From positions 1-64,000 of the forward strand of contig NZ_AEEC02000029.1 of assembly GCF_000300975.2 (NCBI RefSeq): a stretch of 64,000 nucleotides of DNA. The letters run 5' to 3'. Shown piece after piece: positions 17,158-25,175 of the stretch (positions are counted from its first letter, which is position 1; each line of letters starts with the position of its first letter). The notes under the pieces were generated by a model that saw nothing but the letters and a program-made list of their open reading frames with translations, searched no databases and was not told the origin of the DNA. The stretch comes from Herbaspirillum frisingense GSF30 (lineage in GTDB: Bacteria; Pseudomonadota; Gammaproteobacteria; Burkholderiales; Burkholderiaceae_D). A program made the position numbers and the translations under genes.

Positions 17158-17787
17158 TTACAACGGTTCGTGACGGAAATAGACCTCCGGCCGCCCCGAC
17201 AGATTCTTGGCCAGTTCCTGCAGGAAGCTCTGTGTGGGCGCCGGTTTGTCGAAGCCGGTCATCAGCAGCGCAGCCGCCAGGCCCAGTGGCAGCAAGAGAT
17301 GGCGCCAGGGAGGGGGGGCGCGATGCAGCGACAGGCTGAACGCCCAGGCCGCGCCGGCGCCAAGCAGCAGGCCCAGCAGCACCTCGGATTCGGAGTGCAC
17401 CTTGATCATCAGGCGTGAGACGCCGATCGCAGTCACCGCCAGTGCCGTCAATGCGAGCACCAGCGAGCGGCGAGGGCGGCTGCAACCTTGTGTCAGCACC
17501 AGCGCAATGGACAGATAGAGTGCACTGGAGGAGGCGGTATGGCCGCTGAAGCCAGTGAAATTGAGCATGGGAGGGGCGATGTCCCACCCCATGAACAACA
17601 GCTTGCTGACGACGACGATGAACATTGCCGTGCCGAAACAGACCAGCCACGCCAGCATCGGACGCCACATCCTGTTCAGGCCCAGCCAGAGTGCAAGGAT
17701 GCAGGCAGCCGGGATGGTAATGGCGCTGTCGCCGAAGAAGGTAATGGTATGCCAGGAGAGATTCATGGAAGACAAGGAGGTTTGCAA
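17158..17787 (-). CDS. PAP2-type membrane phosphatase
   Basis: 209 residues with about six membrane helices and PAP2 motifs: SGH in FTGFSGHTASSS, and SR-x5-H in VSRLMIKVHSESE, where Asp of the usual motif is replaced by Glu. The first PAP2 motif (K-x6-RP) is not clear, so activity is likely but the first substrate-binding motif is divergent. Family members dephosphorylate lipid pyrophosphates or phosphatidic acid at the inner membrane. Lying beside an exopolysaccharide operon, it could recycle undecaprenyl pyrophosphate released by polymerisation; that is inference. It is divergent from epsL. Confidence 0.82.
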   Translation of the reverse strand: MQTSLSSMNLSWHTITFFGDSAITIPAACILALWLGLNRMWRPMLAWLVCFGTAMFIVVVSKLLFMGWDIAPPMLNFTGFSGHTASSSALYLSIALVLTQGCSRPRRSLVLALTALAVTAIGVSRLMIKVHSESEVLLGLLLGAGAAWAFSLSLHRAPPPWRHLLLPLGLAAALLMTGFDKPAPTQSFLQELAKNLSGRPEVYFRHEPL

Positions 17788-18165
17788 GGCAGTGCGGAGA
17801 GGATCTTATCCGCTAGAAGGGGGCTGCGAAAGCGCTGGGACGCTTGATAGGAGATAAACGTTCAGTTTTTGTTGCGTCGCGATATAAATAGTTTATGTTT
17901 TTTCTTGCGATAGTTATTAAAACTGAAATATCCCGTTTGTCCTACAAAGGCATCCGTCATTGTCTGATTGTCCCGATTCTAGGGGTGCGTATCCTTACCG
18001 CATTGTTTTCTGGAGGGCAATCTTCAGCACAAATTTTTGCCTAAATATCAAAAATGATGCATGATTGACTCTAAATTTTTTCGTGTTGCGATGCAGCAAT
18101 TCGGATGCCAAATATTGCCATTGTTTTAAAAGTAAAACTAAAAAAAGAAAGGGCGCTGATTCGTG
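17788..18165. promoter_or_regulatory. AT-rich divergent regulatory region before epsL
   Basis: A 378-base, strongly AT-rich stretch with no credible gene. Two copies of a TGTTGCG-type motif stand out: TGTTGCGTCGCGA at 17870 and TGTTGCGATGCAGCAA at 18084. The second contains on the other strand TG-C-TGC-ATC-GCAA, which exactly fits the PhbF-type consensus TG(N)TGC(N3)GCAA as I recall it. Several candidate -10 boxes exist but none has a good -35. I did not find a convincing sigma-54 site. Confidence 0.5.
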
Positions 18166-19401
18166 ATGCCACGGCAGTTTCGCAATAGCAGCAAGCGCAA
18201 GACCCGGGTGCAAGTATGTGCGCTGCTGGTGTCCGTGACCTGCCCTTTGGCCTACGCGGCAGACCCCGGTCAGGTGGTTGTTCCGTATGTGCAGTACACC
18301 TATTTGCATGACGATAACCTGTTGCGGTTGAGTAGTCCGGAAGCGGCCCAAGCAGCGCTCGGCTCGTCCAAATTGTCGGACAACGTGCAGAGCCGGCTGG
18401 CCGGGATTCGTATCGACAAGAATCTCAGTCGCCAACACATCTATCTGGATGCGAGTGCGACCAAGAACACGTTTGATTATTTCAGGCAGTTCGACAACGA
18501 CGCGCGTGATCTGAAAGCAGACTGGGGTTGGGCCCTCGGAGAGCGTTTCTCGGGCAACGTCGGTTACGTGTATTCGCGTTCGTTGACACCTTTCCAGAAC
18601 TACCGGGTGCTGGATCTGAACATCCGCACGATGAGTACGAAATACGCGAACTTGGCATGGCAATTGCATCCCGATTGGACGTTGCGGGTCCAGGCATCGC
18701 GGTTTGGCTTGGCGTATGACCTGAGTACCCAGAAGGCAAACAGTTTTACCCAGAACCTGGCTGAAGTCGGACTGGACTACAACCCTGCCAGCGGCAGCAT
18801 AGCAGGGGTGCAGGTACGTAAGACCACGGGCAATTATCCGTATGACTCCGTGGTCAGTACCGGGACGATCAATAACTCGTTCAGCCAGGAAGACTACAAG
18901 GCCAAAATTGTCTGGCTTTACAGCGGCAAGACCAAACTTCAGTTTCTGGGTGGTATCACCCAGCGTGAGCGAAATTCAGCCGCTGATGCCGGTTATCGTG
19001 GATTCAACGCTCGCCTGATTGCAGACTGGGCGGCCACTGGCAAGACCAGTTTCAAGGCCAATCTCTGGCGTGAGATCGGTGGCGTGAACGATGTGGATGC
19101 GAATTTCGCGCTGACCAATGGCGTCAGCGTGGCGACGACCTATTTGCCCACGGCCAAATTGCGCGTGGATGGTTTGATCGATTATGAAAAGCGTAATTAT
19201 AACGGTGCCTCAATCGTGACTGGTGTGACACCCACGAATCGGCGGGACAACTATGAGAAGGCGAGCCTGAGTCTGACTTATTCGCCGACCACGTCCTTGT
19301 CGTTGATGTTGTCCATCTATCGAGAAAACCTGCAGTCGAACATCAATACCTTCAGCTACCTCTCCAACGGCATTTCCCTGACTTCGCGCTATGAATTCTG
19401 A
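18166..19401 (+). CDS. epsL: EpsL-type outer-membrane beta-barrel protein
   Basis: A 411-residue secreted protein. The signal peptide ends AYAAD, then come amphipathic beta strands with alternating aromatic residues and a C-terminal aromatic residue (TSRYEF), typical of outer-membrane barrels. It matches the EpsL family found at the head of exosortase-B exopolysaccharide operons. It is probably involved in export of the polymer across the outer membrane or in assembly at the surface. GTG 18163 directly precedes the ATG and cannot be excluded as the start. It is first in the eps operon, and its stop overlaps or touches the next gene. Confidence 0.85.
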   Translation: MPRQFRNSSKRKTRVQVCALLVSVTCPLAYAADPGQVVVPYVQYTYLHDDNLLRLSSPEAAQAALGSSKLSDNVQSRLAGIRIDKNLSRQHIYLDASATKNTFDYFRQFDNDARDLKADWGWALGERFSGNVGYVYSRSLTPFQNYRVLDLNIRTMSTKYANLAWQLHPDWTLRVQASRFGLAYDLSTQKANSFTQNLAEVGLDYNPASGSIAGVQVRKTTGNYPYDSVVSTGTINNSFSQEDYKAKIVWLYSGKTKLQFLGGITQRERNSAADAGYRGFNARLIADWAATGKTSFKANLWREIGGVNDVDANFALTNGVSVATTYLPTAKLRVDGLIDYEKRNYNGASIVTGVTPTNRRDNYEKASLSLTYSPTTSLSLMLSIYRENLQSNINTFSYLSNGISLTSRYEF

Positions 19402-19411
19402 GGCCCCCAAA

Positions 19412-20821
19412 ATGAGTGACCTGCATGATGGCCTGCCGTTGGTCAACGTCAAGCCTAATACCATCACCATGGTATTCAAGCGCTTTGTCGAGCCTGCGCT
19501 GATCGTGGCCTACCTGTGGGTTCTGGTCCGCCTGCATGGTCACACCTTTACTGGCGACTACTGGGTGCTGGCCATCATGGCCTTTTTCCTCTCGTCTTAT
19601 TTCTTCACCGAATTACATCAGCGTCGCTTGCGCCGCAATCCTAAAGGCCCCTCCGCGCTGGCGCCGGTGCTGGACTGGATGGCAGTGGCTGCGGTGCTGG
19701 TCCTAGTGGCCTATATCTGCGAGTTCTACCAAAGCTTCTCGATGCGTGCGATCTTCTTCTGGGTGGTCAGCACGCCCATCGGTCTGATCATTTCGCAGCA
19801 TGTGCAATCACGCGTCCTGCGCGACCTGCATACCAAGGGCGAGGTACGCAAGGCCATCATCATTGGTGTCAATCCGGCTGCGCTGAAGCTGGCAGACCGC
19901 ATGGAGAAGTATCCCTCCCTGATGATCAAGCTCATGGGCTTCTTCGATGACCGCGAGTTGAATCGCCAGCCGGCCGGTACCTATACCCCTCTGCATGGCA
20001 AGATGTCTGATGTTGCTGCCTATGTCCGCCAGCACAACATCAACATGGTCTACATCAGCATGCCGATCTCCGCCCAGCCGCGCGTGCTGCAGATGATCGA
20101 CGAATTGCAGGACACAACCGCATCGATCTATTTCATCCCGGACATCTACATCTTCAACCTGATCCAGGCCCGCTTCGACTATGTGGGCGGGATGGCGGTG
20201 ATGGCGATCTGCGAAACACCCTTTACCGGAACCAACAATCTGGTCAAGCGCGTGAGCGACGTGATTCTGGCCTCCGCCATTCTGCTGATGTTGTTGCCAG
20301 TGATGATGGTCATTGCCATCTGCGTCAAGCTCACCTCGCCGGGGCCGGTCATCTTCAAGCAGCGCCGTTACGGCCTGGATGGCGAAGAAATCGTGGTCTA
20401 CAAATTCCGCTCCATGACGGTGATGGAAGACGGCGGCAAGGTCACGCAAGCCACCAAAGGGGATATGCGACTGACCAAGATCGGCGGCTTCCTGCGCTCC
20501 AGCTCCCTTGATGAATTGCCCCAGTTCTTCAACGTCCTGCAGGGTCGTATGAGCATCGTCGGACCGCGTCCACATGCGGTGGCCCACAACGAGCTGTATC
20601 GCAAGCAGATCAAGGGCTACATGCTGCGCCACAAGGTCAAGCCGGGCATCACGGGCTGGGCCCAGGTCAATGGCCTGCGCGGCGAGACCGAAACACTGGA
20701 CAAGATGAAAGCCCGTATCGAGTTCGATCTGGAGTATCTGCGTCGCTGGTCGCTGGTATTCGATCTGTGGATCATCTTCCAGACCGTACGCATGGTAGTG
20801 AAGCGCGACAACGCCTATTGA
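19412..20821 (+). CDS. epsB: Undecaprenyl-phosphate sugar phosphotransferase (initiating enzyme)
   Basis: A 469-residue polyprenyl glycosylphosphotransferase of the WcaJ/EpsB type. It has four N-terminal membrane helices, a cytosolic Rossmann-like middle (about 150-270), a fifth membrane helix (VILASAILLMLLPVMMVIAIC) and the catalytic C-domain with KFRSM, SLDELPQFFNVL, MSIVGPRPH and KPGITGWAQVNG. It transfers a hexose-1-phosphate, probably glucose, to undecaprenyl phosphate to begin the repeat unit. An in-frame ATG at 19391 overlaps the epsL stop; ATG 19412 is preferred because GAGG lies eight bases before it. Confidence 0.9.
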   Translation: MSDLHDGLPLVNVKPNTITMVFKRFVEPALIVAYLWVLVRLHGHTFTGDYWVLAIMAFFLSSYFFTELHQRRLRRNPKGPSALAPVLDWMAVAAVLVLVAYICEFYQSFSMRAIFFWVVSTPIGLIISQHVQSRVLRDLHTKGEVRKAIIIGVNPAALKLADRMEKYPSLMIKLMGFFDDRELNRQPAGTYTPLHGKMSDVAAYVRQHNINMVYISMPISAQPRVLQMIDELQDTTASIYFIPDIYIFNLIQARFDYVGGMAVMAICETPFTGTNNLVKRVSDVILASAILLMLLPVMMVIAICVKLTSPGPVIFKQRRYGLDGEEIVVYKFRSMTVMEDGGKVTQATKGDMRLTKIGGFLRSSSLDELPQFFNVLQGRMSIVGPRPHAVAHNELYRKQIKGYMLRHKVKPGITGWAQVNGLRGETETLDKMKARIEFDLEYLRRWSLVFDLWIIFQTVRMVVKRDNAY

Positions 20822-20928
20822 TGGGCGATGCTTCTTAACCGGCGAGTGCGCTCGGTATGAGGTGTACCGGCGCCTGGGCAACAAGTGGTAGCGAATAAAC
20901 AGAATGAAAAAATCGAGAGCTTGGTGAA

Positions 20929-21882
20929 ATGAAAATCGGGAACGAAGCGGTGATAAAACATAACAAAATGGCGACCAGGATGCTCGTCTCGACCATGCTC
21001 TTGATGGGCCTTGCTGCCTGCGGCGAGAAAAAGCCGGCTGCGGCGTCCTCCAGTCAGGTAGTAGCCATCGTCGATGGTCAGGAAATCACGATCCACCAGG
21101 TCAACAATGAATTGGCCAAGACCGGTGGTCAGCAGGTCACCAAACAGTTGCTTGATGGCCTGGTCGCGCGCCAGCTATTGATCAATGCCGCCAAGAAGGA
21201 CAAGCTCGATACCGATCCGGCCGTGCTGGCCGACATGGAGCGCGCGCGCAATCTGGTGCTCGCCCAAAGTTATGCAGCCACCAAGGTGAAGGCGCCTGCC
21301 CGGCCCCTGGATCAGGACATCGACGACCTGTATCGCAAGAACCCGGACTGGTTTGCGCAGCGCCGCCAATTTGAGTTCGCACAGTTGATCGTCGCTGGCT
21401 CCAGTGTCACACCCGAGCTGCGTGAGTTGATGGATCAGCGTGGCAAGAGGCTTGAGGACGTCGTGGCCTGGCTGGACGCGCATCGCGTCCAGTACGTCCG
21501 CCAAAACGTCATCAAGACCTCGGCAGACCTCCCGCCGCAGATGAATGCCACCCTGAAGAACATGGAGCGAGGAACACTGTTCATCGTGATCGAAGGTCAG
21601 ACCTCGATCCTGACCTCGTTGCAGGACGTCAAGAATGCGCCCGTATCGTTGGCCGTGGCGACACCTCAGATTGTGCAATATCTGGTGACGCAGAAGCAGA
21701 ATCAGGCCTCTGAACAATTGCTGGATCGTCTCAAGAGCGAGGCCAAGATCGAGTATTCCGAGCAGGCGAAATCGTTCAAGGATTTGAGTGTCGCGAGCCC
21801 TGCTGAAAAGGACGATGCCGGGAAGACAGCCGAGAGTGTCAAGAACGATGCAATATCGCGCGGCGTGGCCAGTTTCAAGTAA
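20929..21882 (+). CDS. epsD: EpsD family lipoprotein, peptidyl-prolyl isomerase-like
   Basis: A 317-residue lipoprotein with lipobox LAAC near residue 31, then a SurA/PpiD-like N-terminal chaperone helix region (VDGQEITIHQVNNELAK...) as in the EpsD family. It is periplasmic and membrane anchored. It probably assists folding or assembly of outer-membrane parts of the export machine. A later ATG at 20968 would give a tighter signal peptide but has no better ribosome-binding site. The C-terminal 40 residues are charged and look disordered. Confidence 0.82.
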   Translation: MKIGNEAVIKHNKMATRMLVSTMLLMGLAACGEKKPAAASSSQVVAIVDGQEITIHQVNNELAKTGGQQVTKQLLDGLVARQLLINAAKKDKLDTDPAVLADMERARNLVLAQSYAATKVKAPARPLDQDIDDLYRKNPDWFAQRRQFEFAQLIVAGSSVTPELRELMDQRGKRLEDVVAWLDAHRVQYVRQNVIKTSADLPPQMNATLKNMERGTLFIVIEGQTSILTSLQDVKNAPVSLAVATPQIVQYLVTQKQNQASEQLLDRLKSEAKIEYSEQAKSFKDLSVASPAEKDDAGKTAESVKNDAISRGVASFK

Positions 21883-21952
21883 GGAAGTATTGATCAACAT
21901 CCGGGCGTCCGACGCCTGAATCAAGAACCTGATGTACTGCGGAGTAATGACA

Positions 21953-22747
21953 ATGATGAGAAAAATGGTATTTCTGCTGGTCGGCCTGTTGCTCGCCAGC
22001 ACCAGTCTGTTTGCCAAGGCCGATGACATCCTGCTGGGTGCGGGTGACGTCATTCGCGTCAAGGTGTATGGCAGCGACGACCTGAGTCTGGAAACCCGGA
22101 TCAGTGAAGCCGGTGTGATCAGCTATCCGCTGGTGGGCGAAGTCAAGGTTGGTGGCCTGTCCACGGCGCAGGCGGAGACCAAGATCGCCAGTCTGCTCAA
22201 GAACGGTGGTTACCTGAACAATCCGCAGGTCAACATTCTGGTTACCGTGCCGCAAAGCCAGATGATCTCGGTGCTGGGCCAGGTGACCAAGCCGGGTCGT
22301 TACCCGCTGGATGGTCGACGCAACGTGGCTGACGTGATTGCCTTGGCTGGCGGCGTCACCCCCGACGGTGGCGATGCCGTGACCATCGTGCGCCCGGATG
22401 GTAAGGGCGGTGTTACCAAACAGCTCGTCGATATCTACACCATTACCCACAGTGGTGATACCACTTCTCTGCCGGGTGTCGGCGCCAATGACGTGGTCTA
22501 TGTCGAACGTTCACTGCGCTTCTACATTTACGGTGAAGTGCAACGTCCCGGCATGTACAAGCTGGAACGCAACACCACCGTGTTGCAGGCGTTATCCGTG
22601 GGTGGCGGCCTGACCCAACGGGGTACCGAGCGTGGTCTGCTGGTCAAGCGTCGTGATCCCGAGGGCAACCTGCAGGAGGTCCCCGTCAAGAAGGACGACC
22701 TGCTCCAGGCCGACGACATCGTTTATGTGAAGGAAAGCTGGTTCTAA
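21953..22747 (+). CDS. epsE: EpsE, Wza-type polysaccharide export protein
   Basis: 264 residues. The signal peptide ends SLFAKA, followed by a Poly_export domain (ILLGAGDVIRVKVYG...EVKVGG) and two SLBB beta-grasp domains. It belongs to the outer-membrane auxiliary (OPX) family that forms or gates the export channel, although it lacks a lipobox Cys and the long C-terminal helix of Wza, so EpsL may supply the barrel. Four clustered ATGs are possible; 21953 is chosen because GGAG sits eight bases before it. Confidence 0.88.
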   Translation: MMRKMVFLLVGLLLASTSLFAKADDILLGAGDVIRVKVYGSDDLSLETRISEAGVISYPLVGEVKVGGLSTAQAETKIASLLKNGGYLNNPQVNILVTVPQSQMISVLGQVTKPGRYPLDGRRNVADVIALAGGVTPDGGDAVTIVRPDGKGGVTKQLVDIYTITHSGDTTSLPGVGANDVVYVERSLRFYIYGEVQRPGMYKLERNTTVLQALSVGGGLTQRGTERGLLVKRRDPEGNLQEVPVKKDDLLQADDIVYVKESWF

Positions 22748-22818
22748 CCAGTCTGTCCGACATCGTAGAAGTGCGTTTTTTTAGTGAATGAAATACGCCA
22801 ACCAGGAGGCGTGATCCT

Positions 22819-24216
22819 ATGAACCTATCCCAATTTCTTCTGATCCTTCAGGCGCGTCGCAAAGTGATCCTGCTCATTCTGGCGGTCACGGTGGTAGTGA
22901 CGCTGGCGGTTAGCCTTGTACTGCCCAAACAATACAAGGCGACATCGTCCGTGGTGCTCAACTACAAGGCTTCGGACCCGGTCACCGGTCTGGTGGTCTC
23001 GCCTCAGGCGCTACCCGGTTTCATGCCGACGCAGGTGGCCATCATCAACAGCCCCTCGGTGGCGCTGGCGGTGGTCGACAGCCTCAAGCTGACGCAGCAG
23101 CAGGCCGTCAAGGATGCCTATGAGGCCGATGATCACGGCGAACTGGACATCCGTAACTGGCTGGCTGCGCTGCTGCTGAAAAAGCTTGATGCCGTTGCCT
23201 CCAAGGAGAGCAGCGTGATCGATATCACCTACAGGGCAGAAGATCCGCAGTTTGCCGCGCTCGTTTCCAATGCCTTCGCCGCTGCCTACCAGAATGTGAG
23301 CATGCAGCTGAAGCTGGACCCGACCCGCAAGGCCTCGGTCTATTTCAACGATCAGGTCAAGGTTCTGCGCGACGCGTATGAGCAGGCTCAAACCAAGCTG
23401 TCCAAGTACCAGGAAGAGCACGGCATCACCAACCTGGACAACCGTACCGACGTCGAAAATAATCGCCTCAACGATTTGTCGACCCAGCTGGTCATGGCTC
23501 AGGGGGCTCTGGCGGAAGCCCAGTCCCGTCGCCGTCAGGCCAGCGGTGGTGGCGCCGGTGAATCGCCGGACGTCAACTCCAACGCCTTGATCCAGAACCT
23601 GCGCGCTAATCTTGCCAGCTCGGAAGCACGCTTCGAGCAAGCCGCCAAGCGACTGGGTACCAATCATCCGGACTACCAGTCGGCCAAGGCCGAGCGCGAC
23701 GGTCTGCGTGCCCAGTTGGCTGCTGCCACTTCCTCGATCTCGGCTTCGGTGGGCAGCAATGCGACCATCCTGGCCAAGCGCGAGGCAGAAATCCGCGCCG
23801 AGTTCGAAGCCCAGAAGCGCAAGGTCCTGGAGATGAATCGCACCCGTGACGAACTGTCGGTGCTTACCCGCGAACTGGAAAGTGCCCAGCGCGCCTACGA
23901 GTTGACCACCCAGCGCTTCGCACAGACGAATCTGGAGGGGCAGTCCAACCAGTCGGACATTTCCCTGCTGTCGGCAGCAGTGCCGCCTGCCAATCCCTCC
24001 AGTCCCCGTATTTTTGTCAACCTGGTGCTGTCGATCTTCGTCGGTACCATCCTGGGCGTGATGGCAGCCCTGGGTCTGGAACTGACCAATCGTCGTGTGC
24101 GTTCGGAACATGATCTGGTTGAAGAACTGGGTCTGCCGGTGCTGGGTGCCATTACCCGCCCCGTCGCTGCGACACGTCGCGGCCGGTTCGGCTTTGGCCG
24201 CTCCAAACCAGTGTGA
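22819..24216 (+). CDS. epsF: EpsF, chain-length determinant (Wzz/Wzc N-part)
   Basis: 465 residues with membrane segments at about 14-35 and 400-420 around a large periplasmic coiled coil (about 165-370), the PCP fold that sets polymer length. It lacks the cytosolic kinase domain; that activity is encoded by epsG 51 bases downstream, so EpsF and EpsG together replace a Wzc-type protein. The short cytosolic tail (TRRGRFGFGRSKPV) is basic. Confidence 0.88.
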   Translation: MNLSQFLLILQARRKVILLILAVTVVVTLAVSLVLPKQYKATSSVVLNYKASDPVTGLVVSPQALPGFMPTQVAIINSPSVALAVVDSLKLTQQQAVKDAYEADDHGELDIRNWLAALLLKKLDAVASKESSVIDITYRAEDPQFAALVSNAFAAAYQNVSMQLKLDPTRKASVYFNDQVKVLRDAYEQAQTKLSKYQEEHGITNLDNRTDVENNRLNDLSTQLVMAQGALAEAQSRRRQASGGGAGESPDVNSNALIQNLRANLASSEARFEQAAKRLGTNHPDYQSAKAERDGLRAQLAAATSSISASVGSNATILAKREAEIRAEFEAQKRKVLEMNRTRDELSVLTRELESAQRAYELTTQRFAQTNLEGQSNQSDISLLSAAVPPANPSSPRIFVNLVLSIFVGTILGVMAALGLELTNRRVRSEHDLVEELGLPVLGAITRPVAATRRGRFGFGRSKPV

Positions 24217-24267
24217 GTGCGGACTGCTCTCGTTCATCGATAAAAAATATGAATCCCCGGGAATAAC

Positions 24268-25146
24268 ATGACTACTGCAACGTTGACCTTCAATGAAGGC
24301 GCATCCCTGCCGAACCGCTCCATCGGTGCGATCCTGGTCGATAGCGGCAAGCTCTCCCCCGAGAACGCGGAACGTATCCTGCGCCTGCAGCGCGAGCGCG
24401 GTTTGCGCTTTGGGGACGCGGCAATCCAGTTGGGACTGCTGACCCAGTCCGATATCGATCAGGCGCTGTCGCGCCAGTTCGACTACCCCTATCTGCTCAA
24501 GGGCGAGAGCAAGGTCAGCGAGAAAGTCGTTGCCGCCTACAACCCGTTCAGCAAGCAGGTCGAAGCCCTGCGGGCGCTGCGCAGCCAGTTGATGGTGCGT
24601 TGGTTCGACGTCGACGGCAAGCACAAGTCCCTGTCGATCGTGAGCCCGGAGAGCGGGGAAGGGCGCAGTTTCATTGCCTCCAACCTGGCGGTGGTGTTCT
24701 CGCAGCTGGGCGAACGCACCTTGCTGATCGACGCCGACATGCGTCATCCTTGCCAGCACGAATTGTTCGGACTGGACAATCGCAATGGTCTGTCGGGCGT
24801 GATCGCCGGTCGTTGTTCCGCAGCCGATGCGCTTCAACGCGTGCCGGATCTGCTGGATCTGTCGGTGCTGCCGGCGGGTCCTACGCCACCCAATCCGCAG
24901 GAGCTGCTGGGACGTCCGAACTTCACGCAGATGCTCACCGACCTGGCGCAGGAGTTCGACATCATCCTGGTGGACACGCCCTCTGGCGCCCAATACGCCG
25001 ACGGCAACATGATCTCGGCCCGCACCGGTGCCAGTCTGGTGGTGGTGCGCACCAATGTGACCCATATTTCTGCGGTGCGTACGTTGACGGATAACCTGAC
25101 CAGTGCGCATGTGGCCGTGGTCGGCAGTGTCGTCAACGAATTCTGA
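24268..25146 (+). CDS. epsG: EpsG, BY-kinase-like chain-length partner
   Basis: 292 residues. The N-terminal region (about 18-75) resembles the GspE-type N domain (ILVDSGKLSPENAERILRLQ). A MinD/BY-kinase ATPase follows, with the P-loop SGEGRS near residue 130, Walker A' LLIDADMRHP and Walker B IILVDTP. The usual P-loop Lys is Arg here (GEGRS). No Tyr cluster is present at the C-terminus (ends VVNEF), so classical autophosphorylation on a Tyr tail is unlikely. It acts with EpsF to regulate polymerisation and export. Confidence 0.87.
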   Translation: MTTATLTFNEGASLPNRSIGAILVDSGKLSPENAERILRLQRERGLRFGDAAIQLGLLTQSDIDQALSRQFDYPYLLKGESKVSEKVVAAYNPFSKQVEALRALRSQLMVRWFDVDGKHKSLSIVSPESGEGRSFIASNLAVVFSQLGERTLLIDADMRHPCQHELFGLDNRNGLSGVIAGRCSAADALQRVPDLLDLSVLPAGPTPPNPQELLGRPNFTQMLTDLAQEFDIILVDTPSGAQYADGNMISARTGASLVVVRTNVTHISAVRTLTDNLTSAHVAVVGSVVNEF

Positions 25147-25175
25147 CGGCTGTTTATCCGCCGGAGAAAGTCCAG

